Positions 19,690 through 29,560 are shown, counted from the stretch's first letter. The stretch is 64,000 nucleotides of DNA from Sulfitobacter mediterraneus (GCF_016801775.1 NZ_CP069004.1:2418001-2482000); one strand, 5' to 3'. Translations and numbers: made by a program. Notes: generated by a model from the sequence alone, not told the origin.

Positions 19690-21431
19690 CCCAGCCCACC
19701 TGCCTGTGCTGGCACCTGCTGAATTGCGCCCGCATTCTTGACCATCCCGGCCAACACCTCGTTCTTTGGGCCAAAGGCAACGCGCATTCCGCCATCCAGA
19801 ACCAGCAGCATATCGCATTCCTGTATGGCGGCAGGCCGATGCGCCATGATCAAGACGGCCCTGCCCGCCTCCTTCATCCGGCGCACCGCATGGTTCAGGG
19901 CCAATGAACCGCTGTTGTCGAGATTTGCATTGGGTTCATCCAGAATCAGGATCACCGGATCGTCATAAAGCGCCCGTGCCAAGCCGATCCGCTGTATCTG
20001 TCCGCCCGACAGTCGCACCTGCCCGGCGTCGATCACAGTGTCATATCCTTGTGGCAGGGCCAATATCATCTCATGCGCCGCGGCCTTTTGCGCAGCGGAC
20101 ACAACCTTGCTGTCATCAGCATCCCGCCTCAGCCGCGCAATGTTTTCCGCGATTGTACCGTCAAACAGCGTCGGTTTCTGCGGCAGGTATCCGATATACC
20201 GCCCCAACGATTGTGGCCCGTATTGCCCAACCGTTGCCCCGTCTAGCCGCACATGACCTCCGGCCACTGGCCAGGCCCCCATCACGGCGCGCGCCAGAGT
20301 TGATTTTCCGCTGGCAGATGGCCCGATAACGCCAACCGCCTGACCCGGCATCATTTCAAAACTAACCGATTTTAGCGTTGCGCGTTTTTCTCCCGGCGGC
20401 ACAACAGTCAGGGCTTCCACGCTCAACCGGGCAGCAGGTTCAGGCAGATCGATGCGAACCGGCGCTGCGCCGACCTCTCCCAACAGCGCCGCCAGACTGC
20501 ACCATCCCTTGCGTCCCTGTTGCAAGACCGGCCAATGGTTCAGCAAGGCCTCGACCGGTGCGAGCGCCCGCCCCATCAAAACCGAACCGGCAATCATCGC
20601 GCCGCCCGACATCTGCCCTTGCAGCACCAGCCAAGCGCCAAGACCCAGCATCACAGATTGTAACGCGAGCCGAAGCGTGCGTGTTAAGACACTGAAACCG
20701 CCTCCAATATCCGCCACCGCCAACTGGCTTGCCGATGCGACGGTCCGCGCCCCTTGCCAACGATGATATCCGGCTTCCGCCATACCAAGGGCGTGAACGA
20801 TCTCTGCCTCGCGCTGCAATTGCCCTTGGATCACACTCGCCCCCTGCGCAGCGATATCCGCCCTGGCTTGTGGATCGCGAGACAGAATTTGATTTGCTAC
20901 CGTGATTGCGACCAGCAACATTGCCCCAAAGAGCGCCCCAAGCCCCAACAGCGGGTGAAAGGCAAAGATCGCCACAAAAAAGACCGGCGTCCAAGGCAGG
21001 TCACAGAACGCAATCAGCACGGGCGAAGCAATCAGCCGCTGCACCGCATCGAGATCGCGAAGCCCCTGCCCGTCACCGTCATCCGGCAACAACGCCGATT
21101 TGCGCAATATTGCATCGAACACACGCTTTTCCAGATCCGCCTGAAACCGCAGACCAATCCGGGTCATGATCCGGTCACGCAGAAAGTCCAGCAGGCCCAA
21201 AACGACGAACAGAAAAATCACCAAGCCGGACAGGGCAACCAATGTTTCTTGGGACCCTGACCCAAGCACGCGGTCGTAAACCTGAAGCATGAACACCGGA
21301 CCGGTCAGCAACAGGAGATTTGCGAAGAGGCTGAACACTGCGACAGCACAATAAAGAGGCCGGCTTTGCCTGCCCATACGGCGCAGCTCTGCCTCGCCGC
21401 GTTTGATCGCCCCGGATTCCAATTGGCACAC
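19686..21431 (-). CDS. Type I secretion ABC transporter (PrtD/HlyB-like)
   Basis: A 581-residue inner-membrane permease-ATPase of the PrtD type, exporting an unfolded protein substrate in one step. Six membrane helices lie in residues 25-300. The nucleotide domain has Walker A GPSASGKS at 370-377, LSGGQ at 474-478 and Walker B ILILDEP at 494-500. There is no C39-like domain. The start is probably GTG 21431 (or TTG shortly after), because the GEAELRRMGRQSR motif typical of the family precedes the first ATG at 21377. It is co-translated with the HlyD gene. Confidence 0.92.
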   Translation of the reverse strand: MCQLESGAIKRGEAELRRMGRQSRPLYCAVAVFSLFANLLLLTGPVFMLQVYDRVLGSGSQETLVALSGLVIFLFVVLGLLDFLRDRIMTRIGLRFQADLEKRVFDAILRKSALLPDDGDGQGLRDLDAVQRLIASPVLIAFCDLPWTPVFFVAIFAFHPLLGLGALFGAMLLVAITVANQILSRDPQARADIAAQGASVIQGQLQREAEIVHALGMAEAGYHRWQGARTVASASQLAVADIGGGFSVLTRTLRLALQSVMLGLGAWLVLQGQMSGGAMIAGSVLMGRALAPVEALLNHWPVLQQGRKGWCSLAALLGEVGAAPVRIDLPEPAARLSVEALTVVPPGEKRATLKSVSFEMMPGQAVGVIGPSASGKSTLARAVMGAWPVAGGHVRLDGATVGQYGPQSLGRYIGYLPQKPTLFDGTIAENIARLRRDADDSKVVSAAQKAAAHEMILALPQGYDTVIDAGQVRLSGGQIQRIGLARALYDDPVILILDEPNANLDNSGSLALNHAVRRMKEAGRAVLIMAHRPAAIQECDMLLVLDGGMRVAFGPKNEVLAGMVKNAGAIQQVPAQAGGLG

Positions 21432-21452
21432 CCTGACTTAGCGTTCCCGCGC

Positions 21453-21474
21453 CCCGGCCCAAAACGGGGCCGGG
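21453..21474. other. GC-rich hairpin between PhzF and the ABC gene
   Basis: CCCGGCCC (21453-21460) pairs with GGGCCGGG (21467-21474) around a 6-base loop. There is no T-run on either side. It might separate the phzF transcript from the secretion operon. Confidence 0.4.
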
Positions 21475-21515
21475 ACGTGGGATTGGACCACAGGGTGTTT
21501 AATATCTTGTTGCTG

Positions 21516-22364
21516 TTATTGGCTCGCGTTCATCCAGCGTGCTGCACCGCTGACCCGAACCGACCCGCCTTTTGTGCCGGTCACCTCGACAGTCAGTTCC
21601 GATGGCATGCCCATATCCTCCCCCTGCGAGATGGAGAATTGGCCGCCCTCTTGCAGACCGTCCCATTCCAGATCGACCAATGCCCCGCCAAGCGCCGCCG
21701 CCGCTGCACCTGTTGCAGGGTCTTCAACCACGCCGCCACTGGCAAAAGCATTGCGGGACGTGATGGCGCGGGGCGACCTGAAATGCAGCAGGCTCACGGT
21801 GACCAGATCATGGTCCAGCATCAAGGCCTGCATCGCATCAAAAGGATAGGACATAGCAGCCAGTTTGCTGCGATCTTTCAGCGCCAGAATGCCGTGGCGC
21901 ACCCCGGCAAAGCCAAGCGTCGGCGGAAATGCCGGGTCAAGATCATCCTGTGACAGTCCGAAATAGCTCAGCAACGCCAGCAACAAATCCTCTGCCATCG
22001 GCTTTGACCATGTTGCCGGAGATTGCAGTGCCGCGTGCCAATCTGTGCCAACCTGCATCGCCTCAACCGTGATATCGTCGTCGCGCAGATGAAGATCATA
22101 GCGACCAGCGCCGTTCTGTTGGCCCAATGCCGCGCCCAGCGCGATGGTCGCGTGGCCGCAGAAGGCAACCTCACCTACGGGCGCATAATAGCGGACCTTC
22201 CAGCCCCCGCCCTGAGGCGCGGCAAAGGTGGTTTCGGAATAACCGAGTTCCCTTGCGATTTGCTGCATGGTGTCGGGATCTGGCAGGCGATCAGAAATGA
22301 CCACCCCTGCCGGATTGCCGCCGCTGTCGCCGCGAGAAAAAGAGGAGATATGTAAGGGAGTCAT
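21516..22364 (-). CDS. PhzF family epimerase/isomerase
   Basis: A 282-residue PhzF-like protein with the duplicated diaminopimelate-epimerase fold. The family's GGNPAGVV and SETTFA start, the APVGEVAFCGHATIALG segment and the second-half EDPATGAAAAALG are all present. Members include the phenazine enzyme PhzF and many uncharacterised isomerases; no phenazine genes are nearby, so the role is open. ATG 22364 has an AAAGGTG ribosome site, better than the longer frame to 22400. Confidence 0.9.
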   Translation of the reverse strand: MTPLHISSFSRGDSGGNPAGVVISDRLPDPDTMQQIARELGYSETTFAAPQGGGWKVRYYAPVGEVAFCGHATIALGAALGQQNGAGRYDLHLRDDDITVEAMQVGTDWHAALQSPATWSKPMAEDLLLALLSYFGLSQDDLDPAFPPTLGFAGVRHGILALKDRSKLAAMSYPFDAMQALMLDHDLVTVSLLHFRSPRAITSRNAFASGGVVEDPATGAAAAALGGALVDLEWDGLQEGGQFSISQGEDMGMPSELTVEVTGTKGGSVRVSGAARWMNASQ

Positions 22365-22481
22365 GTTGCACCTTTCCAATGTGTCTGCCGAAGCTGACAC
22401 ATAAGACGATGAAACAAAAATGAATGAATGTGAGCTATTCCATCAGCTATCGGAATGCCCGCGCCACCCAGGGTCAGGGCC

Positions 22482-24695
22482 CTAACGATCTCCGCCCTCC
22501 GGGTTCGGAGCATTTGATCCTGATCCGCTTTTCCCGAATATCTCGTTCAGGATCTGATCAATGACGGTTCCTGCGCCGCCTCCGTTCCCCGTGAGATTGG
22601 TGCCCTGGCTCTCGTCAGAAAAATCGCTCAACGGCGCTGGCGCTGACATCGGCAAATCCTTGAGCGGCAGACCCTCATGAACACGGCTCATCACTTCGCG
22701 CCAGATGTCTGTGGGCAGACCGCCACCCGTCACACCGCTCAGCGGGGTGTTGTCATCATACCCCATCCAGACGCCCGCAACATAATCGGCAGAAAAACCG
22801 ATAAACCACGCGTCTTTCGCCGCCGATGTTGTGCCGGTCTTACCCGCCAGCTGCCGTCCGCCGAATTGGCCACGCTGGCCAGAGCCTTCGGAGATGACCT
22901 TTTCCATCATGTAAACCAACTGCCGCGCAGCGCTTTCCTGAATGACACGTTCGCCGATCCCGCCACCGGTGCCCATCAGGGGCTCTTCATCGCCCTGCAA
23001 CCGCAGTTCGACCAGACCATAGGGTGTCACCGAAGAACCGCCATTGAGAATGCCCGCATAGGCACCGGCCATCTCGATCAAGGTGCTTTCAGATGCGCCC
23101 AGAGCCAAGGCCGGCCCTGCGGCAAGATCGCTTTGAATGCCGAACTGACTTGCCACCTGGCTGACCAGATCACGGCCAACGCTCTCCGAGATTTTCACGG
23201 CCGGCACATTCAACGAATCCTTCAAGGCCTGGGTCATCGTGACCATACCTTCAAAGCGCTTGGTATAGTTTTTGGGACACCATTCACCCGATCCGGGGAT
23301 CGTCATGCAAAACGGAGAATCGTCAATCAGATCATTGGGCGAATAGCCAAGATCCAAAGCGGCGGCATAGACAAACGGCTTGAACGCTGATCCGGTTTGC
23401 CTCAGCGCCTGCGTGGCGCGGTTAAAGGCACCCGCAACCTTGGTCTTGCGCCCGCCAACCATGGCGCGCACGGCGCCGTCCGCAGACATCACAACGATCG
23501 CCGCCTGCGCTTTGGATCCTTCACGCACCTTGTTATCGAACACCCACTTCAGACCTTCTTCGGCAGCCTTCTGCATCCTCTGGTCCAAAGTGGTCTTGAT
23601 GATCACATCCTCGGTGGTGTTTCGGGTGAAAAACTCCGGCCCGGTGGACATCACCCAATCGGCGAAATATCCACCCGCCTTGGCCTCTGCCGCTTCGGAA
23701 AGTTCTGCCGGATTGGCCTGTGCTTGCGCTGCCTCGTCCTCTGTCAGATAGCCCTGTTCCCGCATCAACCGGATCACAGTAGCCGCGCGGCTTTGCGACC
23801 GATCCAGATTGTTGGTGGGCGAAAGGGTTGTGGGCGCTGTTAGAAGACCGGCCAGCATGGCCCCCTCCGCCGCATTCACCGCTGCGGCAGGTTTGCCAAA
23901 GAACCGCTGCGCCGCCGCTTCGGCCCCAAAGGCACCCCCGCCCATATAGGCGCGGTTCAGATAGATAGAGAGGATATCGTTCTTGGTGTATTTCACCTCC
24001 ATCGCCATGGAGAACAACGCCTCTTTCGCCTTGCGTTGCAGGGACGTCCGGCGACAAGCGGATTCGTATTCCTTTTCGGTCAGGCCCGCATTCGGGTCAA
24101 ACGGTTCGCCAAGACACAATAGTTTCGCCACCTGCTGTGTGATGGTAGACCCGCCATGCCCCTGCAACGGGCCGCGCCCCTCGCTGAGGTTGATGCGCAC
24201 CGCAGAGGCGATGCCGCGTGGGCTGATCCCGAAATGGCGGTAAAAGCGTTTGTCCTCGGTCGCGATCACCGCATTCTTCAAGTGGCGTGACACGCTGTCT
24301 GCAGTCACCACACCGCCAAACTGGTCCCCGCGCCATGCAAAAACATCGCCGTAACGATCCTGCATCGTCACTGAGCCGCGCGCGCGTCCATCCAACAGCG
24401 CCTCAAGCGGCGGCAACGTGGTGTAGAAATAACCGACAGCCAATGACAGCACCAGAACCGCGACAGCGGTGATCCGCCATGTGATTTTCCAAATCAGCCG
24501 AAAGATCCACCGGAACAAAGCCGAGAACAATCCGATGATCCCGCCCCGCTTGGCACGTTTAGGCGCGGCCTTGCGTTTGGTCGCGGGTTTCTTCGGCGTA
24601 GGTTTCTTGGCCGGCTTTTTCGCCGCCACCTTGCCCTTGCTCGGATAGCGTTTGTCAGCCACCAACGGGCGTTTGCGCTTGGAACTGTCACTCAT
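22482..24695 (-). CDS. mrcA: Penicillin-binding protein 1A (bifunctional)
   Basis: A 737-residue class A PBP that polymerises and cross-links peptidoglycan. A very basic, Lys/Pro-rich cytoplasmic tail (residues 1-50) precedes one membrane helix (about 70-92). The transglycosylase has its catalytic Glu147 in TEDKRFYRH and GGSTITQQ at 181-188. The transpeptidase has S436-x-x-K439, S494-x-N496 and K619-T-G. All catalytic residues are intact. A short disordered acidic/Gly tail ends the protein. It is probably monocistronic and divergent from glnK. Confidence 0.95.
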   Translation of the reverse strand: MSDSSKRKRPLVADKRYPSKGKVAAKKPAKKPTPKKPATKRKAAPKRAKRGGIIGLFSALFRWIFRLIWKITWRITAVAVLVLSLAVGYFYTTLPPLEALLDGRARGSVTMQDRYGDVFAWRGDQFGGVVTADSVSRHLKNAVIATEDKRFYRHFGISPRGIASAVRINLSEGRGPLQGHGGSTITQQVAKLLCLGEPFDPNAGLTEKEYESACRRTSLQRKAKEALFSMAMEVKYTKNDILSIYLNRAYMGGGAFGAEAAAQRFFGKPAAAVNAAEGAMLAGLLTAPTTLSPTNNLDRSQSRAATVIRLMREQGYLTEDEAAQAQANPAELSEAAEAKAGGYFADWVMSTGPEFFTRNTTEDVIIKTTLDQRMQKAAEEGLKWVFDNKVREGSKAQAAIVVMSADGAVRAMVGGRKTKVAGAFNRATQALRQTGSAFKPFVYAAALDLGYSPNDLIDDSPFCMTIPGSGEWCPKNYTKRFEGMVTMTQALKDSLNVPAVKISESVGRDLVSQVASQFGIQSDLAAGPALALGASESTLIEMAGAYAGILNGGSSVTPYGLVELRLQGDEEPLMGTGGGIGERVIQESAARQLVYMMEKVISEGSGQRGQFGGRQLAGKTGTTSAAKDAWFIGFSADYVAGVWMGYDDNTPLSGVTGGGLPTDIWREVMSRVHEGLPLKDLPMSAPAPLSDFSDESQGTNLTGNGGGAGTVIDQILNEIFGKSGSGSNAPNPEGGDR

Positions 24696-24913
24696 TTTGT
24701 TGCCTGCCCGGCCTGATTTTTTCTTACTTTACCTTGGCGGCCTCCGATTGTTTAGCACCGTCAGCCGCTTTCAACATCAAATTTTCGCCCACTTTTTAGG
24801 CAAGATGTCTCATGCGCACAAATTTTGGGCGCCGACAGGCGAATGCAACACCGGATTCGCCTGCGACTCCTTCCATTACCGCCGCTTCTTCCGATTTTCT
24901 GCACCTGCACAAT

Positions 24914-24928
24914 GCAGGGCAACCCTGC
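24914..24928 (+). promoter_or_regulatory. Leader hairpin just before glnK
   Basis: GCAGGG (24914-24919) and CCCTGC (24923-24928) form a perfect 6-bp stem with a 3-base loop, a few bases before the GAAGAGGG ribosome site of glnK. The rest of the 254-base gap between mrcA and glnK is AT-richer near 24710-24800. I found no convincing NtrC or sigma-54 site in it. Confidence 0.4.
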
Positions 24929-24949
24929 CAACCGGAAGAGGGCCATAAG

Positions 24950-25288
24950 GTGAAACTCATCATTGCAACGATCAAACCATTCAAACTGGAACAGGTCCGC
25001 GAAGCGCTGACCGAAGCGGGCATTCGCGGTTTGATGGTCACAGAAGTCAAAGGCTTTGGCGCACAGTCAGGCCATACCGAAATCTATCGCGGCGCCGAAT
25101 ACGTCGTGAACTTTGTCCCAAAAGTAAAACTGGAACTGGTCGTCGCCGACAGCATGGCCGACCAGATCGTCGAGGTGATCTCGACCTCCGCCCGCACGGG
25201 CAAGATTGGCGACGGTAAAATCTTTGTTCTCGACGTCAATCAAACCGTGCGCGTGCGCACCGGTGAAACCGGCGAAGACGCCATCTGA
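24950..25288 (+). CDS. glnK: Nitrogen regulatory protein P-II
   Basis: A 112-residue PII trimer subunit that senses 2-oxoglutarate, ATP/ADP and glutamine state. The T-loop carries the uridylylation site Tyr51 in the [12 protein letters not shown] stretch. The family signatures [15 protein letters not shown] and the C-terminal [17 protein letters not shown] are intact. The start is GTG 24950, which gives the standard [15 protein letters not shown]-terminus; the longer frame from 24812 is not supported. It lies 30 bases upstream of amtB, the usual glnK-amtB pair, where it plugs the transporter in nitrogen excess. Confidence 0.96.
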   Translation: MKLIIATIKPFKLEQVREALTEAGIRGLMVTEVKGFGAQSGHTEIYRGAEYVVNFVPKVKLELVVADSMADQIVEVISTSARTGKIGDGKIFVLDVNQTVRVRTGETGEDAI

Positions 25289-25318
25289 TCTCCTCCCCGA
25301 TCAAAAGGAAACCCATCC

Positions 25319-26626
25319 ATGACCAAGATCAAATATCTACCATTGGCCGCCGCGATTGCCATGGTCCCGACATTGGGCGCCGCGCAAGACGCCGAATTTG
25401 CCACGCTCGAACAAACAACATTCATTTTTAACACACTGCTGTTTCTCATCGGCGGCTTTCTGGTGTTCTGGATGGCCGCAGGCTTTGCCATGCTCGAAGC
25501 CGGGCTAGTCCGGTCCAAAAACGTCACAACCCAGCTGACCAAGAACATGGGCCTGTTTGGCATTGCCGCCATCATGTATTGGCTCATTGGCTATAACATC
25601 ATGTATCCCGGCGATGGCAATTGGATCATCGAAGGGGTGTTTGGCACCATCTCACCCAAAGACATCAAGACTGACATTGATGCAGGCGGCTATTCCAACG
25701 CCTCTGATTTCTTCTTTCAGTTGATGTTCTGCGCCACCACGGCTTCCATTGTGTCTGGCACCATGGCTGAACGGGTCAAACTGTGGCCCTTCCTGATCTT
25801 TGTAGTTGTGCTCACAGGTATCATCTATCCGATCGAAGCCAGCTGGCAGTGGGGTGGCGGCTTCCTGAGCGCCATGGGCTTTAGCGATTTTGCCGGCTCG
25901 ACCCTCGTACATGCCGCCGGTGGCTTTGCCGCACTGGCCGGTGCCATCATCCTCGGACCACGTCTGGGCAAATACAGCAAAGAAGGCCGTGTGATCCCGC
26001 TGCCGGGCTCCAACCTGGCGCTGGCCACCTTGGGCACATTCATCCTCTGGATGGGCTGGTTCGGGTTTAACGGCGCATCACAGCTGGCCATGGGCACGCT
26101 CGAAGATGTCGATGCCGTCGCGCAGATCTTCGCCAACACCAACATGGCCGCTGCAGCGGGCGCTATTGCCGCGCTGATCCTGACGCAGGTGATGTATGGC
26201 AAGGTTGACCTGACAATGGTCCTCAACGGTGCGCTGGCCGGTCTGGTCTCCATCACCGCCGGGCCGCTTGATCCGACGCTCTTTGGGGCGCTTTGGATTG
26301 GTGCTGTTGGCGGTGTGATCGTGGTATTTGCCGTGCCCTTCCTCGACAAGCTGAAGATCGACGATGTTGTGGGCGCTATCCCGGTTCACCTGATCGCGGG
26401 TTTCTGGGGCACACTCGTCGTGCCGGTCTATACCGAAGGCACATCCTTTGTGACCCAGATCATCGGCTTTGCCGCAGTGGGCATCTTTGTCTTCGTGATC
26501 AGCCTGATCGCTTGGATGATCCTCAAGGCAACAGTAGGTATCCGTGCCAGCGAAGAGGCCGAGATCAACGGTTTGGACACATCCGAGCTGGGCATGGAAG
26601 CCTATCCGGAGTTCTCCAACGGCTAA
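25319..26626 (+). CDS. amtB: Ammonium transporter
   Basis: A 435-residue Amt channel with a cleavable N-terminal signal (PLAAAIAMVPTLGAAQ) and eleven membrane helices. The two conserved pore histidines are expected in the LVHAAGGFAALAGA segment (about residue 198) and in IPVHLIAGFWGTL (about 352). It follows glnK in one operon and is closed by a strong terminator. Regulation is likely by nitrogen status through PII. Confidence 0.97.
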   Translation: MTKIKYLPLAAAIAMVPTLGAAQDAEFATLEQTTFIFNTLLFLIGGFLVFWMAAGFAMLEAGLVRSKNVTTQLTKNMGLFGIAAIMYWLIGYNIMYPGDGNWIIEGVFGTISPKDIKTDIDAGGYSNASDFFFQLMFCATTASIVSGTMAERVKLWPFLIFVVVLTGIIYPIEASWQWGGGFLSAMGFSDFAGSTLVHAAGGFAALAGAIILGPRLGKYSKEGRVIPLPGSNLALATLGTFILWMGWFGFNGASQLAMGTLEDVDAVAQIFANTNMAAAAGAIAALILTQVMYGKVDLTMVLNGALAGLVSITAGPLDPTLFGALWIGAVGGVIVVFAVPFLDKLKIDDVVGAIPVHLIAGFWGTLVVPVYTEGTSFVTQIIGFAAVGIFVFVISLIAWMILKATVGIRASEEAEINGLDTSELGMEAYPEFSNG

Positions 26627-26647
26627 ACTGCAACCATAAAAACCAAA

Positions 26648-26673
26648 AGCCCGGTCAATCGACCGGGCTTTTT
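26648..26673 (+). terminator. Rho-independent terminator of glnK-amtB
   Basis: AGCCCGGTC (26648-26656) pairs with GACCGGGCT (26661-26669) around AATC, followed by a run of five T. Confidence 0.9.
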
Positions 26674-26789
26674 CTATTCCATCAATCCCATTGGCTTGGT
26701 TTCAAAAGTCGAGCACTGCCCTTGGCTTCATTTGGCAAGAAAAACTCAATCCCCGCCCATCAACCCGCGACGCCCTTGGGACAAACGCC

Positions 26790-27974
26790 TCAAACGCCCG
26801 CGTCAATGATCGCCTTGGCCAAGACGGGCACTGTGTCAGCATTCAAACCCGCGATGTTCATGCGGCTGTCGCCCACCATATAGATCCCGTGTTCCTTGCG
26901 CAGCAGTTCAACCTTTTCGGGTGACGTTCCCAGAAGCGAGAACATGCCGCGGTGCTGGGCCAAAAACCCGAACCGGTCCGACCCTGAAAGCCGCTGCAAT
27001 TCCGCTGCCAACTGCTGCCGCAGATCCAGCATGCCAAGGCGCACCTCTTCAAGCTCCGCCATCCAATCGCTGCGCAGCGCATCATCGGTGAGGATCGTGG
27101 TGACGATCCGTGCACCATGATCGGGCGGAAAGCTGTAGTTCTGGCGGTTCAGATAGGCCAGCGTGCTTTGGTTCAACGTATGCGCCGCAGGGTCCGCTGC
27201 GATGGCCATCAACAGGCCTGTGCGTTCGCGGTAGATGCCGAAGTTCTTGGAACAACTCGCCGCGATCAGGCACTCCGGAACTGCCGCAACCAATTTGCGC
27301 GTGGCCGCCGCATCTTCGGCCAGCCCGTCCCCAAAGCCTTGATAGGCAATGTCGATCATCGGGGTTGCGCCGGTTTCCAGCAAGACCTCGATCACCGCAT
27401 CCCATTCTGCCGCGTTCAGGTTCGCGCCGGTTGGGTTGTGACAACAGCCATGCAGCAAAACCACATCACCCTTTTTGGCGGTCTTCAGATCGGCCAGCAT
27501 GCCATCAAAATCAACGCCGCGCGTTTCACCGTCGAAATAGCGGTAGGGCACCGCTTCGATACCAAGATACGACAGGATCGAGAGGTGGTTTGGCCATGTC
27601 GGGTTGGATACGAACACCCGCGCCTTTGCATTGGCCATACGGATCATTTCAAACGCCTGGCGCACCGCACCGGTGCCACCGGGCGTTGCCGCCGCCGCAA
27701 TGGTGTTCCGCGCTACTGCGCCGTTCAGCACCAGTTCAATCATCGCATCCGAATAGGCCGGATCACCAATCAGCCCGGTATAGACCTTGGTATCCTGGGT
27801 TTCCCAGATCTTCTGCTCGGCCGCTTTCACCGCCCGCATCACCGGCGTCAGCCCCGTTGCATCTTTATAAACGCCAACACCCAGATCGACCTTCGTATCG
27901 CGCGGGTCTTCGCGGTACATCTGCATCAGTGCAAGGATCTTGTCCGCTGGTTGGGTTTTCAATGTCTCGAACAT
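26790..27974 (-). CDS. Aspartate/aromatic amino acid aminotransferase
   Basis: A 394-residue class I aminotransferase of the AspC/TyrB group. The PLP-lysine motif SCSKNFGIYRERTG is present near residue 246, with GCCHNPTGANL near 182 and the C-terminal SRMNIAGLN substrate-binding Arg. The start ATG 27974 shares one base with the TAA of sseA (TAATG), so translation is coupled. Enzymes of this type can transaminate cysteine to 3-mercaptopyruvate, the substrate of the sseA product; the pairing suggests that route alongside aromatic or aspartate metabolism. Confidence 0.93.
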   Translation of the reverse strand: MFETLKTQPADKILALMQMYREDPRDTKVDLGVGVYKDATGLTPVMRAVKAAEQKIWETQDTKVYTGLIGDPAYSDAMIELVLNGAVARNTIAAAATPGGTGAVRQAFEMIRMANAKARVFVSNPTWPNHLSILSYLGIEAVPYRYFDGETRGVDFDGMLADLKTAKKGDVVLLHGCCHNPTGANLNAAEWDAVIEVLLETGATPMIDIAYQGFGDGLAEDAAATRKLVAAVPECLIAASCSKNFGIYRERTGLLMAIAADPAAHTLNQSTLAYLNRQNYSFPPDHGARIVTTILTDDALRSDWMAELEEVRLGMLDLRQQLAAELQRLSGSDRFGFLAQHRGMFSLLGTSPEKVELLRKEHGIYMVGDSRMNIAGLNADTVPVLAKAIIDAGV

Positions 27975-28828
27975 TAGGCTTCTCCGGTTGCCACAGGAAC
28001 GGTGGGGAACATCCCCCATTCCGACCATGATCCATCATAAAGGGACCAAGAATGATGCCCCATCCGCTCAAGCGCGAGCGCCAATACCGACGCCGTGACG
28101 CCTGACCCGCATGAGGTGATGACGGGTTTTTCCAGATCCACACCCGCCGCTTCAAAAACGGCGCGGGTCTCGTCCGGAGTTTTCATCGTTTTGTCGTCAT
28201 TGAGCAGGGTGCTAAAAGGCACGTTGCGCGAACCCGGAATATGGCCAGCGCGCAATCCTTCACGCGGCTCAGGCGCATCGCCGCGGAACCGTGCAGCGGC
28301 GCGGGCATCCACGATCTGCGGATCACCCAGCTTGGAGGCATGCGCCACCTGCGTGACATCGCGCACCAACTGGTTCTGAAACCGAACCGTCATATGGCGA
28401 TCACGCGGGATCGGCGGCATGTCTTCGGTCGGATGTCCCTCGGCCACCCATTTGGGAAGACCGCCATCCAGCACAGCAACGTTTTCCTGCCCCATGAGAC
28501 GGAACAGCCACCAGACACGCGCGGCAGAGAAAAGGCCAGCCCCATCATAGACCACTACCTGATGCCCGTCGCCAACGCCCATCGCCCGCATCCGTGACAT
28601 GAACTTTTCCACCGGCGGTGCCATATGTGGCAAGTCCGACCGAGCATCGGAAATCTCGTCTATGTCGAAGAACCGTGCGCCGGGGATATGCGCAGCGTCA
28701 TATTCGGCTTTGGCATCGCGGCCCTCATCGGGCAAATACCATGACGCATCCAAAAGCCGCAGATCGGGATCTTTCAGGTGTTTGGCCAACCATGCGGTCG
28801 ACACCAGTGTTTTGGGATCATCAGCCAT
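27974..28828 (-). CDS. sseA: 3-mercaptopyruvate sulfurtransferase
   Basis: A 284-residue double-rhodanese enzyme that moves sulfur from 3-mercaptopyruvate to an acceptor or releases sulfide. The second rhodanese domain bears the active-site loop CGSGVTA, the mercaptopyruvate-type signature, near residue 237. The first domain has the inactive-type Asp in VVYDGAGLFSAAR. ATG 28828 has an AAGGATT ribosome site. It is immediately followed by the aminotransferase gene (TAATG). Confidence 0.95.
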   Translation of the reverse strand: MADDPKTLVSTAWLAKHLKDPDLRLLDASWYLPDEGRDAKAEYDAAHIPGARFFDIDEISDARSDLPHMAPPVEKFMSRMRAMGVGDGHQVVVYDGAGLFSAARVWWLFRLMGQENVAVLDGGLPKWVAEGHPTEDMPPIPRDRHMTVRFQNQLVRDVTQVAHASKLGDPQIVDARAAARFRGDAPEPREGLRAGHIPGSRNVPFSTLLNDDKTMKTPDETRAVFEAAGVDLEKPVITSCGSGVTASVLALALERMGHHSWSLYDGSWSEWGMFPTVPVATGEA

Positions 28829-28915
28829 CGGGAATCCTTTGCAAAACAGGTCGCACACTGCCTATCTCCGCAGACGCAGACTGGCAAGGTGGTAGCATGC
28901 AGCAAGGGTCTTGAA

Positions 28916-29560
28916 CTATTGGTCTGGAAAGGGATCCGTCTCCCGTAAAGAGGGGTGATTTGAAATCTCATCCCACCACGCGCTTAACGCAGTGTAATGC
29001 CGCAACAAATCAGCAGCTTCAGGCACCCTGACGAAATAATCAATCATCGGGGCCAAATGCAGATCGGCAAGGCTGATGTCCCGCCCGCCAAGCTGCAATC
29101 CGCCCGCGGCAATGTTGTTGAGCGCCCGCAACGGCGCTTGGGACAGGGCCAATCCCTCTGCCACAACCGAAGAATCGCCCTCCTCACCCACCGCGGCTTG
29201 GTAAAACCCGTGAGAGAACACTTTGCGCACCAAAGGTTGGTAGACATAGGCATCCACGATTCCCATCACCTGCGCCATCCGCGCGGCGGCCTGCGGATCG
29301 GGGGGGATCAGGCTGGCCTTGGGGCCAAGATCATTGAGATACCGCAAAATCGCGGCAGTTTCCGTAAGCACGAAATCCCCATGTTGCAACACAGGCACCC
29401 GCCCAAGCGGTGTCATTGCGGCCAAAACCGGATCAGGCTCAGCCGCAAAGGGGTTCGCCTCAACGTAGGTTGCTGTCAGCCCGGTCTCGATCAGGCCCAT
29501 GCGGGCAATCCGCGTATAAACCGAATGGCGAAAGCCGAGCAGGTTCAAAGGCTCAGCCAT
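28916..29560 (-). CDS. Glutathione S-transferase family protein
   Basis: A 214-residue GST. The thioredoxin-like N-terminal domain (residues 1-80) has a serine in HSVYTR at the usual catalytic position, [23 protein letters not shown] with the cis-Pro and the ES/ET glutathione-binding pair, and then a helical C-terminal domain. The start overlaps the end of smpB by eight bases. Substrate unknown. Confidence 0.92.
   Translation of the reverse strand: MAEPLNLLGFRHSVYTRIARMGLIETGLTATYVEANPFAAEPDPVLAAMTPLGRVPVLQHGDFVLTETAAILRYLNDLGPKASLIPPDPQAAARMAQVMGIVDAYVYQPLVRKVFSHGFYQAAVGEEGDSSVVAEGLALSQAPLRALNNIAAGGLQLGGRDISLADLHLAPMIDYFVRVPEAADLLRHYTALSAWWDEISNHPSLRETDPFPDQ

Noticed and set aside
24696..24949. 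Possible sigma-54 or NtrC site before glnK
   Set aside because: A TTGGC-like stretch near 24733 lacks the GC at the -12 position, and no TGCAC-N-GTGCA pair is complete; not convincing enough to list.
27110..28030. Plus-strand ORFs of about 300 codons opposite the aminotransferase gene
   Set aside because: Composition is Arg/Pro/Ser-rich shadow sequence; the minus frame has a full PLP enzyme.
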